Shown here in pieces: positions 6,232 to 12,336 of a DNA stretch of 13,619 bases (its first letter is position 1; every line of letters starts with the position of its first letter). Source of the stretch: CAZTAK01 sp964611585. GTDB taxonomy: Bacteria; Pseudomonadota; Alphaproteobacteria; SHVP01. The translations under genes were made by a program, and so were the position numbers. The notes beneath the pieces are model-generated. The model was not told where the DNA came from. It saw nothing but the letters and a program-made list of their open reading frames with translations, and ran no database searches. The stretch spans positions 1-13,619 of the forward strand of contig CAZTAK010000064.1 in the NCBI GenBank assembly GCA_964611585.1, given 5' to 3'.

Positions 6232-6325
6232 CCACTAGGGGGAGCCGCGCCAACGGCTGAGAGGTTCCCGTTCCGGGAACGACCCCTCGAACCTGATCCG
6301 GTTGATACCGGCGGAGGGATCAGTG
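6232..6325 (+). promoter_or_regulatory. TPP riboswitch (THI element)
   Basis: The conserved THI-box parts are all present: ACTAGGGGGAGCC at the 5' side, GGCTGAGAGG (6255-6264), an extra P3-type hairpin GTTCCC/GGGAAC, GACCCCTCGAACCTGATC (6281-6298), and the P5 hairpin CCGG-TTGATA-CCGG followed by CGGAGGGA. P1 closes by pairing of CACTA (6233-6237) with the segment 6320-6325. The only Shine-Dalgarno candidate for the next gene, GGAGGGA (6313-6319), lies inside the aptamer's 3' side (P4), 10 bases before ATG 6330. Binding of thiamin pyrophosphate should therefore hide it and block translation. A 7-bp inverted repeat CTGATCC/GGATCAG (6293-6299/6317-6323) competes with P1. Confidence 0.96.
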
Positions 6326-6329
6326 CGTT

Positions 6330-7166
6330 ATGGCAGACCAGGCTGACAGGCCGGTCCCGGCAACCGGGACCCGGACCGGTGCACCCGCAATCGGCGTGTC
6401 GATTCGCGGGGCGCGGTTTTCCTACCGGCAGCACCCGTTGTTCGAAGATCTCACGGCCGATTTCGAAGCGGGCCGCACCACCTGCCTGCTGGGACCGAGC
6501 GGCGCCGGCAAGTCGAGCCTGTTGCGTTTGATCGCCGGGCTCGCCCGCGCGGACGCAGGGACTGTGACGGGAAGCGACGGCCGTCCGCTCGCCGGGCGTA
6601 TTGCCTACATGGACCAGCGCGACCTCCTGCTGCCCTGGAAATCGGTGCTCGGCAACGTCACGCTGGGAAGCCGGCTGCGCGGGGAAGGACCGGATCTGGC
6701 GCGCGCGTCGCAACTGCTGGCCGCCGTCGGTCTCGAACGCAAAGCGCCGTCGCTGCCGGCGGTGCTGTCCGGGGGCCAGCGCCAGCGGGCCGCGCTTGCC
6801 CGCACCCTGATGGAAGACCGGCCCGTGGTTCTGATGGACGAACCCTTTTCGGCGCTCGACGCCATCACCCGCCACCGCATTCAGGCGCTGGCCGCGGGCC
6901 TGCTCGAGGGGCGGACGGTGGTGCTGGTGACCCACGATCCCTTCGAGGCGCTGCGCCTCGGCCACCGGGTCCACGTCATGGCGAGCCAACCGGCACACCT
7001 TGGCACCGCCTTCGATTTGCCCGGCGACCCGCCGCGCGATCCGACCGATTCCATATTGAACCGGCTGCATCACCGCCTGCTCGAGGAACTCGCCGCGGCG
7101 GATGATGAAGCCCCCGCCGCCGCCAATGCCGCGACTTCGGGCGCGGAGGTTCGGCCCTCGCCATGA
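6330..7166 (+). CDS. thiZ: Thiamin-pyrimidine precursor ABC transporter, ATP-binding protein ThiZ
   Basis: ATPase of a thiamin precursor importer, 278 aa. Walker A GPSGAGKS (residues 55-62), Q-loop Q96, signature LSGGQ (146-150), Walker B VVLMDEPFSALD (166-177) and switch His202. It belongs to the nitrate/sulfonate/taurine-type (SsuB/TauB/ThiZ) ATPases. The precise role comes from context: it is the first gene after a TPP riboswitch and is followed by a matching permease and a THI5/NMT1-type binding protein. The N-terminal ~20 residues are low-complexity and precede the domain; the C-terminal ~20 are Ala-rich. ATG 6330 is chosen because it lies 10 bases after the GGAGGGA in the riboswitch. 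The stop overlaps the permease start (ATGA, 7163-7166). Confidence 0.9.
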   Translation: MADQADRPVPATGTRTGAPAIGVSIRGARFSYRQHPLFEDLTADFEAGRTTCLLGPSGAGKSSLLRLIAGLARADAGTVTGSDGRPLAGRIAYMDQRDLLLPWKSVLGNVTLGSRLRGEGPDLARASQLLAAVGLERKAPSLPAVLSGGQRQRAALARTLMEDRPVVLMDEPFSALDAITRHRIQALAAGLLEGRTVVLVTHDPFEALRLGHRVHVMASQPAHLGTAFDLPGDPPRDPTDSILNRLHHRLLEELAAADDEAPAAANAATSGAEVRPSP

Positions 7167-7924
7167 CCGCGGCCCGCATGCTCGTAACCGGCGCCGGCGT
7201 GATCCTGATCTGGCAGGCCGCCGTGTGGCTGACCGGGGCGCCGCCCTACATCCTGCCCGGACCCGTTGCAACCGCCGCCGCGTGGGTTGCCAACGCCGAA
7301 AGCATTCTCGGACACGCCGCGGTCACAGCGGCAGAGATTCTTTTGGGCCTTGGGCTCGGAACCGTTCTCGGCACGGCCAGCGCCATCGTCATCATCCTGT
7401 TCCGGCCGGCGCAGCGGTGGTTGCTGCCGGTGCTGGTGGCGAGCCAGGCGCTGCCGGTGTTCGCGATCGCCCCGGTGCTGGTGCTGTGGCTCGGGTTCGG
7501 CATCGCCTCGAAAGCGGCGATGGCGACGTTGATCATCTATTTTCCAGTCGCCACCGGCTTCCTCGACGGGCTGCGGCGCACCGAACCCGGTTGGCTCGAC
7601 CTGGCGCAGACCATGACCGGGCGGCGGGCGCGCTTTCGGGCGCTGATCCACATCCGGATTCCGGCGGCATTACCGTCGCTCGCATCGGGGATCCGGGTGG
7701 CGGCCGCGGTGGCGCCGATCGGCGCGATCGTCGGCGAATGGGTCGGCGCCGGGGCGGGCCTCGGGTATCTGATGCTGCACGCCAACGGCCGGGTGCAAAT
7801 CGACCTGATGTTCGCGGCGCTGGCGACTCTGGCCGTCGTCGCGCTCGGTTTCTACTTCACTATCGATTTTCTGCTCCGCCGCGCTCTCTACTGGCAGCCC
7901 GGCGAAACCGCTTTCCCCGAATGA
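7163..7924 (+). CDS. thiX: Thiamin-pyrimidine precursor ABC transporter, permease ThiX
   Basis: Inner-membrane permease, 253 aa, of the binding-protein-dependent transport family (SsuC/ThiX type). About six hydrophobic segments can be seen (residues ~6-23, 57-80, 87-110, 118-134, 180-202, 216-236). The cytoplasmic coupling loop is around 144-171 (WLDLAQTMTGRRARFRAL, then IRIPAALP), a diverged EAA motif with the conserved I-P-x-A-x-P end. It follows thiZ with an ATGA overlap, so the two are translationally coupled. Its own stop overlaps a possible ATG of thiY at 7921, although the better thiY start is 15 bases downstream. Substrate assignment depends on the riboswitch and thiY. Confidence 0.9.
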   Translation: MTAARMLVTGAGVILIWQAAVWLTGAPPYILPGPVATAAAWVANAESILGHAAVTAAEILLGLGLGTVLGTASAIVIILFRPAQRWLLPVLVASQALPVFAIAPVLVLWLGFGIASKAAMATLIIYFPVATGFLDGLRRTEPGWLDLAQTMTGRRARFRALIHIRIPAALPSLASGIRVAAAVAPIGAIVGEWVGAGAGLGYLMLHANGRVQIDLMFAALATLAVVALGFYFTIDFLLRRALYWQPGETAFPE

Positions 7925-7935
7925 CAGGAACCGAC

Positions 7936-8904
7936 ATGACCATTGCCCTGCGATGCCCGCGAACGGTCGCGCGCGTTTTTGCCGTACTGATTGCGCTCGC
8001 GCTCATAGCGGGACCCGCCAGCGCCGGCCAAAAGTTGACCGTCCTGCTGGACTGGTTCGTCAATCCCGACCACGCCCCGCTGATCGTGGCGCTCGAACGC
8101 GGCTATTTCGCGGCGAACGGTCTCGACGTTAAACTGATCGCGCCCGCCGATCCCAGCGCGCCGCCGAAGCTGGTGGCTGCGGGCCAGGCCGGGATCGCGG
8201 TGTCGTATCAACCGCAATTGCACATGCAGGTCGCGGCCGGGCTTCCGGTACGGCGTATCGGCACGCTGGTGGCGACGCCGCTGAATTCTCTGGTGGTGCT
8301 GGCGGACGGACCGATTCAAAGCATCGCCGATCTTAAAGGCCGCACGGTCGGCTTTTCGGTCGGCGGATTCGAGGACGCATTGCTCGGGGCGATGCTGGAG
8401 AAACATGGGCTCAGCCTCGACGATGTCGAACTGGTCAACGTGAACTTTTCTCTGTCGCCATCGCTGATGAGCGGCCAGGTCGATGCGGTGATCGGCGCCT
8501 TTCGCAATTTCGAGATCCCGCAAATGGACATCGCCGGCCGGCCCGGGCGCGCCTTTTTCGTCGAGGAGGAAGGTGTCCCGGCGTACGACGAACTGATCCT
8601 GATCGCGCACGCCGACGCCCTCGACGATCCGCGCCTGCCTGCATTTCTCGATGCGTTGGAAAAGGGCGTCCAGTACCTAGTGAACCATCCGGACGAAAGT
8701 TGGAAACTGTTTATCGCTTCGCACCCCGACCTCGATGACGAAATCAACCGGCGTGCCTGGGCGGCGACGTTGCCGCGCTTTGCGTTACGGCCCGCAGCGC
8801 TCGACCATGCGCGCTATGCCCGGTTCGCTGAATTCCTGCAGGCGCGCGGCCTGATCGACGTAGCCGGCGGCGTCGCCGACACTGCGGTGGAATTGCGGCG
8901 CTGA
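7936..8904 (+). CDS. thiY: Thiamin-pyrimidine precursor ABC transporter, substrate-binding protein ThiY
   Basis: Periplasmic binding protein, 322 aa, NMT1/THI5-like fold. Residues 1-30 are a signal peptide (RCPR, hydrophobic 13-26, cleavage motif ASA). The mature start LTVLLDWFVNPDHAPLIVA (34-52) carries the LDWF-x-NPDH signature of ThiY-type proteins, which bind formylaminopyrimidine (FAMP) or HMP (family knowledge). ERGYFAANGLDVKL, SVGGFEDALLGAML and a FRNFEIPQMD segment complete the two-lobed fold. The start at ATG 7936 is preferred over in-frame ATG 7921 because AGGAA (7926-7930) lies about 5 bases before it; the longer reading frame reaching back to 7102 overlaps thiX and is spurious. 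Imported pyrimidine would need ThiD/TenA elsewhere to enter thiamin synthesis. Confidence 0.91.
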   Translation: MTIALRCPRTVARVFAVLIALALIAGPASAGQKLTVLLDWFVNPDHAPLIVALERGYFAANGLDVKLIAPADPSAPPKLVAAGQAGIAVSYQPQLHMQVAAGLPVRRIGTLVATPLNSLVVLADGPIQSIADLKGRTVGFSVGGFEDALLGAMLEKHGLSLDDVELVNVNFSLSPSLMSGQVDAVIGAFRNFEIPQMDIAGRPGRAFFVEEEGVPAYDELILIAHADALDDPRLPAFLDALEKGVQYLVNHPDESWKLFIASHPDLDDEINRRAWAATLPRFALRPAALDHARYARFAEFLQARGLIDVAGGVADTAVELRR

Positions 8905-8909
8905 GCGGG

Positions 8910-8923
8910 GGCCCGGAAGGGCC
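8910..8923. terminator. GC-rich hairpin between convergent genes
   Basis: A perfect 5-bp stem GGCCC-GGAA-GGGCC lies 5 bp after the thiY stop and 13 bp before the stop of the convergent cold-shock gene. It has no T-run on either strand, so it is at best a weak or Rho-assisted bidirectional terminator. Confidence 0.28.
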
Positions 8924-8936
8924 GGCGGATCGGGCT

Positions 8937-9476
8937 TTAGGGGATTTCGATGTCGGCGACCTGGGGGCCCTTGGGTCCCTGGCCGACGCGGACGCGCACT
9001 TCCTGGCCCGGCATCAGCTGTTCGATGCCGACCCGGCGCAGGGTCTTGATATGGACGAACAGGTCGGGCGCCTCTTCCCCACGGGTAATGAAGCCATAGC
9101 CCTTTTCGATGCTGAACCACTTGACGGTGGCTTCGAAGAAATCGCCTTCGGCCTCGATCTGGCCGATATTGCCGTCCGAAAATTCACTCTCCCGTGGCGC
9201 CGACGGTCCGGCCGTCGAGGTATCGACCTCGACCACTTCAACTGCCTGCAGGCCCTTGGGACCTTGAACCACTTTGCAGACGAGTGTCGACCCCTCCTCG
9301 ACCGCCTCGTACCCCGCCTGGCGGAGTGCCGAGAGGTGAAGAAAGACGTCGCTGCCACCGTCTTCCGGCGTGATGAACCCAAAACCCTTTACAGAGTTAA
9401 ACCACTTAACCTTGCCACGAATCTCTTCAGTGTCACCCTGTAGTCCATCGGCCTCCGGACCCCCCCCCTCAACCAT
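8937..9476 (-). CDS. Double cold-shock-domain protein
   Basis: A 179-aa protein with two CspA-like OB-fold nucleic-acid-binding domains. CSD1 is residues 19-84: VKWFNSVKGFGFI (RNP1 KGFGFI, 30-35) and VFLHLSAL (RNP2, 44-51). CSD2 is 115-178: VKWFSIEKGYGFI (RNP1 125-130) and LFVHIKTL (RNP2, 139-146). A ~30-residue acidic/Ser-rich linker joins them. Single-domain CspA is ~70 aa; this tandem form is common in alphaproteobacteria. It should bind single-stranded RNA or DNA and act as RNA chaperone. Residues 162-173 end each domain with the repeated QGPKG motif (also 71-75). I use ATG 9476; a GTG immediately before it (9479) could serve instead. Convergent with thiY. Confidence 0.93.
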   Translation of the reverse strand: MVEGGGPEADGLQGDTEEIRGKVKWFNSVKGFGFITPEDGGSDVFLHLSALRQAGYEAVEEGSTLVCKVVQGPKGLQAVEVVEVDTSTAGPSAPRESEFSDGNIGQIEAEGDFFEATVKWFSIEKGYGFITRGEEAPDLFVHIKTLRRVGIEQLMPGQEVRVRVGQGPKGPQVADIEIP

Positions 9477-9479
9477 CAC

Positions 9480-9770
9480 ACCGATCCCGCCCCAGTACCC
9501 ACAAACACGGCCTTTCTTCGGAGACCGTTGGTATTTTGTTATTTTTTTAGCATATTCTCCGACTCATCACAATTCGGGCGCGCAATGAGGTCCCGCGCCG
9601 ACCAGCCAAAATAGGGCGATTCTCCTGGAATCATATTTCGTTGCTGGTACCGCCGTTGTATGCGCGCCGGACGCCAAGTACATTGTCGGCAGTTTTCGCG
9701 ACCTTTCGGCGGCAACGCCGCGGCGAGCCCAGCCGATGTATCCACCTTCGCCCGGCCAAGGGAGGCCGTT
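9480..9770. other. Divergent intergenic region (cold-shock gene / mnh operon)
   Basis: 291 bp without a supported gene. Bases 9532-9556 are strikingly AT-rich for this genome (several T-runs on the plus strand). On the minus strand this could hold the cold-shock gene promoter or leader: TTGTGA (9566-9571), 17 bp, TAAAAA (9543-9548) is one fit. A 7-bp perfect inverted repeat TCGGAGA/TCTCCGA (9518-9524/9556-9562) encloses the A/T tract. I see no convincing promoter for the mnh operon in 9572-9757; AAGGGAGG at 9758-9765 is its ribosome-binding site. Confidence 0.4.
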
Positions 9771-10265
9771 ATTAGGACAGTTAGCCTTACCTTGTTTCTG
9801 GCGGCCGTATGGATCTTGCTGTCGGGCCACCCCGATCCGCTGCTGCTGGCGTTCGGGGCGGCGTCGGTCATTCTGGTGTTGGTCCTGGCGCACAGGATGG
9901 ATTTGGTCGATGCCGAAGGGCACCCGGTCCAATTGAGCTGGAAGGCGCCGCTTTATGTGGTTTGGCTAGTGGGTCAGATCGTCGTCGCCAACGGCACGGT
10001 GGTGCGCGAGGTCTTGCGCCGCAAGGTGACAGTGTCGCCGCGTCTGATCCAGGTCCCGGGCGGCCAACGCGACGACCTGCATCAGGTGATCTACGCCAAT
10101 TCCATTACGCTGACGCCGGGGACAGTTTCGGTGCGCCTTCAGGACGGCAAGATCGTTGTCCATGCCCTGACCGAAGACCTCGCCCGTGACATCGAGGGCG
10201 GCACCATGGCCCGCCTGGGCGACGCCGACATGGATGCCAAGGTGGANNNNNNNNNNGCCGCCTGA
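9771..10265 (+). CDS. mnhE: Na+/H+ antiporter subunit MnhE (MrpE), probable AUU start, contains gap
   Basis: First gene of the Mrp/Mnh cation-proton antiporter operon; a small membrane subunit of the complex, ~164 aa, normal length. Hydrophobic segments at about residues 4-18, 22-41 and 59-75 are followed by a cytoplasmic part with the MrpE hallmark YANSITLTPGTVSV (108-121). The homologous N-terminus (IRTVSLTLFLAAVW) begins at ATT 9771, 5 bases after a strong AAGGGAGG (9758-9765). No ATG, GTG or TTG lies there. In-frame ATG 9660 would add 37 unrelated residues, and TTG 9792 has no ribosome-binding site and trims the first membrane segment. So either AUU is the start or one base is wrong. Ten N (10247-10256) interrupt the C-terminus; the stop stays in frame only if the gap size is right. 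Confidence 0.88.
   Translation: MRTVSLTLFLAAVWILLSGHPDPLLLAFGAASVILVLVLAHRMDLVDAEGHPVQLSWKAPLYVVWLVGQIVVANGTVVREVLRRKVTVSPRLIQVPGGQRDDLHQVIYANSITLTPGTVSVRLQDGKIVVHALTEDLARDIEGGTMARLGDADMDAKVXXXXAA
10247..10256. other. Assembly gap of 10 N
   Basis: Ten undetermined bases six codons before the mnhE stop. Such short N runs are often placeholders of unknown true length, so the last residues of MnhE are unreliable. Confidence 0.98.
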
Positions 10266-10278
10266 CCGGGGACGATTG

Positions 10279-10563
10279 ATGTTTTCCGCCGCCGCGATCG
10301 CCGTTCTTGTAACCATGTCGCTGGCACTGGTCCGCGCCCTGTTGGGGCCGACCGTGTTCGACCGCATCCTGGCGCTGAACATGGTCGGTACCAAGACGAC
10401 GCTGCTGATTGCGGTCTTGGGATTCCTGACCGACCGGCCGGAATTTCTCGACATCGCGCTGGTGTACACGCTGATTAATTTCATTGGCACGATTGCGATT
10501 CTCAAATTCTTCAAGTACCGCGAACTCAACACCCGCCGCGACATCCCCGGCGAGAGCGTCTGA
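10279..10563 (+). CDS. mnhF: Na+/H+ antiporter subunit MnhF (MrpF)
   Basis: A 94-aa membrane subunit with three hydrophobic segments (residues ~2-20, 33-51, 56-77). The family core is LVRALLGPTVFDRILALNM (17-35) with R19, P24 and D28, and FLDIALVYTLINFIGT (56-71) with D58 in the membrane region, residues typical of MrpF. It is required for Mrp complex assembly and activity (family knowledge). ATG 10279 follows GGGGA (10267-10271) and lies 13 bp after the mnhE stop; an upstream extension across the N gap overlaps mnhE and lacks family similarity. It stops 2 bp before mnhG. Confidence 0.93.
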   Translation: MFSAAAIAVLVTMSLALVRALLGPTVFDRILALNMVGTKTTLLIAVLGFLTDRPEFLDIALVYTLINFIGTIAILKFFKYRELNTRRDIPGESV

Positions 10564-10565
10564 AG

Positions 10566-10964
10566 ATGGCCGGTCTCGCAACGCCTCTGTGGGCAGATAT
10601 TGCAAGCTGGGTGCTGATTCTTGCGGGCGGATTCCTGTCCGCGATGGGCGGCCTGGGGCTGCTGCGGTTGCCGGACTTCTATTCGCGCCTCCATGCCAGC
10701 GGCATTACCGACACGATGGGCGCCTGGCTGTTGATCGCGGGAATGATGGTGCAGGCCGGATTGACCCAGGTGACGATCAAACTGGCGTTGATGGCGATAT
10801 TTATCTTTTTTACCAGCCCGACCTCGACTCACGCGCTCGCGCGCGCCGCGCTTGCAACCCGCCTCAAGCCGTGGACGCGGGCTGGTGTGAATAGCCTCGA
10901 CGTCGATGCTGCCAACCGCGAACGCCTCGGTGGACCGCCCGCGAACCCTGGCGCTGGTTCCTGA
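10566..10964 (+). CDS. mnhG: Na+/H+ antiporter subunit MnhG (MrpG)
   Basis: A 132-aa membrane subunit with three hydrophobic segments (residues ~12-34, 50-63, 69-84). The MrpG signature GLGLLRLPDFYSRLHASGITDTMG occupies 29-52, followed by TIKLALMAIFIFFTSPTSTHALARAA (70-95), the conserved S-P-T-S-x-H end of the core. The last ~35 residues are a polar tail. ATG 10566 sits 2 bp after the mnhF stop, and the final base of its stop codon (10964) is the first base of the next start (TGATG), indicating coupling. Confidence 0.94.
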   Translation: MAGLATPLWADIASWVLILAGGFLSAMGGLGLLRLPDFYSRLHASGITDTMGAWLLIAGMMVQAGLTQVTIKLALMAIFIFFTSPTSTHALARAALATRLKPWTRAGVNSLDVDAANRERLGGPPANPGAGS

Positions 10965-11983
10965 TGGCCGGCGTCGTCGACATTGTGTTGCTGGTGTTTC
11001 TGGCCGTGGTCGGCATCGGCATCGTGCGCCTGCACAATTTGTTTGCAGTGGTCATGCTGTCGGGGATCTACAGCCTGGTGATGGCGGGCGTGTTCGTGTT
11101 GCTGGATGCGGTCGATGTGGCCTTCACCGAAGCCGCCGTCGGCGCCGGGATCAGCACGGTTCTGATGCTGGGCACCTTGTCGCTGACGAAAAGCCGCGAG
11201 CGCATTCCCGTCCGCGTTTCAATCGTGCCACTCCTGATCGTCGCAGCGACCGGCGCGGCCCTGATCTACGGCACCGCCGATCTGCCGGCGTTCGGCGATC
11301 CGGACGCGCCGGCGAACCGACACGTCGTGCCGCGCTACCTCAACGAATCCGAGGTCGAGATCGGCATCCCCAACGTCGTCACTTCGGTGCTGGCAAGCTA
11401 CCGCGGCTACGACACGCTGGGCGAAGTCACGGTGATCTTCACCGCCGGGATCGGCATCATGCTGCTGCTGGCCGGCGGCGTCAAGCGCGCGCGCGGCGGG
11501 CGGGAACGGCAACGGCGAAACCGGGCGCGGTACGGCATCGTCCGGCCGCCGCGAGGGCGAGACATGAATCAACATCTGATTCTGCGGGTCGTCGCCAAGA
11601 TGCTGATTCCCGGCATCCTGCTGTTTGCACTGTATGTGCAGTTCCACGGCGACTACGGTCCCGGCGGCGGTTTTCAGGCGGGCGTGATTTTTGCCGCCGG
11701 GGTCATCCTCTATGGACTGGTGTTTGGCATTGAGAACCTGCGCAAGTTCGCGCCGCCCGCGGTTGTGACGTTTTTCATCGGCCTCGGCTTGTTGATCTTC
11801 GCCGGCGTCGGCGTCGCCAGCATGATTATGGGCGGCAACTATCTCGATTACGGCGTTTTCGGCCACGATTTTGCCGAAGGCCAGCACCTCGGCATCCTTC
11901 TGGTCGAACTCGGCGTCGGCATCACCGTCGCCGCCGTCATGATCATGATCTTCTTTCTCTTTGCCGACCGGGCGGAACGCTGA
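10964..11983 (+). CDS. mnhB: Fusion of MbhD-like, MbhE-like and MnhB antiporter domains
   Basis: A 339-aa polytopic membrane protein in three parts. Residues 1-78 are a DUF4040/MbhD-like domain, corresponding to a piece of the C-terminus of MrpA, with F-T-E-A-A-V-G (54-60) and its membrane Glu56. Residues ~84-172 are MbhE-like, with ASYRGYDTLGEVTVIFTAG (144-162), equivalent to the very end of MrpA. Residues 201-339 are MnhB/MrpB: RVVAKMLIPGILLFALYVQ, then FHGDYGPGGGFQAGVIFAA (227-245) and a final GVGITVAAVMIMIFFLFADR. A strongly basic linker (173-200) joins them. An in-frame ATG at 11564 begins exactly at the MnhB domain, so a separate MnhB may also be made. Start overlaps mnhG and stop overlaps mnhC (TGATG). 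No NuoL-like MrpA part is fused here. Confidence 0.9.
   Translation: MAGVVDIVLLVFLAVVGIGIVRLHNLFAVVMLSGIYSLVMAGVFVLLDAVDVAFTEAAVGAGISTVLMLGTLSLTKSRERIPVRVSIVPLLIVAATGAALIYGTADLPAFGDPDAPANRHVVPRYLNESEVEIGIPNVVTSVLASYRGYDTLGEVTVIFTAGIGIMLLLAGGVKRARGGRERQRRNRARYGIVRPPRGRDMNQHLILRVVAKMLIPGILLFALYVQFHGDYGPGGGFQAGVIFAAGVILYGLVFGIENLRKFAPPAVVTFFIGLGLLIFAGVGVASMIMGGNYLDYGVFGHDFAEGQHLGILLVELGVGITVAAVMIMIFFLFADRAER
11553..11566 (+). other. Possible internal translation start for free MnhB
   Basis: GAGGG (11553-11557) lies 6 bases before in-frame ATG 11564, which encodes MNQHLILRVVAKMLIP, the usual N-terminus of a stand-alone MnhB of ~139 aa. It could be a live internal start or what remains from a fusion of two neighbouring genes. 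Confidence 0.45.
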
Positions 11984-12336
11984 TGGACCTGCTTGGCGGA
12001 TTCAATTACGTCGTCTTCGTCGTGCTGATGATGATCGGACTTTACGCCCTGATCGCGCGGGGGAATCTGGTCAAGAAGATCGTCGGGCTGAACGTGTTTC
12101 AAGCCTCGGTATTCTTGTTTTTCATCAGTCTCGGCAAAGTCGATGGCGGCTCCGCGCCGATCCTGGCCGAAGGTATTACGCGATACTCGAACCCGTTGCC
12201 GCACGTGTTGATCCTGACCGCAATCGTGGTCGGCATATCGACGACAGCGTTGGGGCTTGCGATCATCGTCCGCATCCGCGAAGCCTACGGGACGATCGAA
12301 GACGTCGAGATCGATCGCCTGGACCGCGACCTGTGA
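11983..12336 (+). CDS. mnhC: Na+/H+ antiporter subunit MnhC (MrpC)
   Basis: A 117-aa NuoK-like membrane subunit with three transmembrane segments (residues ~6-25, 30-51, 73-98). Family blocks: GLYALIARGNLVKKIVGLNVFQASVFLFF (19-47), and HVLILTAIVVGISTTALGLAII (74-95), the MrpC/NuoK core. An acidic C-terminal tail follows. ATG 11983 overlaps the preceding stop by one base, and its own stop TGA (12334-12336) overlaps the mnhD GTG start. It lies in the centre of the complex beside MnhD, as in Mrp structures. Confidence 0.95.
   Translation: MDLLGGFNYVVFVVLMMIGLYALIARGNLVKKIVGLNVFQASVFLFFISLGKVDGGSAPILAEGITRYSNPLPHVLILTAIVVGISTTALGLAIIVRIREAYGTIEDVEIDRLDRDL

Noticed and set aside
7102..7935. Upstream extension of thiY into a 600-aa frame
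   Set aside because: It runs through thiX in another frame; the signal peptide and ribosome-binding site place the start at 7936.
9660..9770. ATG 9660 as start of mnhE
   Set aside because: Adds 37 residues with no hydrophobic or family character and no good ribosome-binding site; homology starts at 9771.
10186..10278. Upstream extension of mnhF across the N gap
   Set aside because: Overlaps mnhE, crosses undetermined bases, and family similarity begins at ATG 10279.
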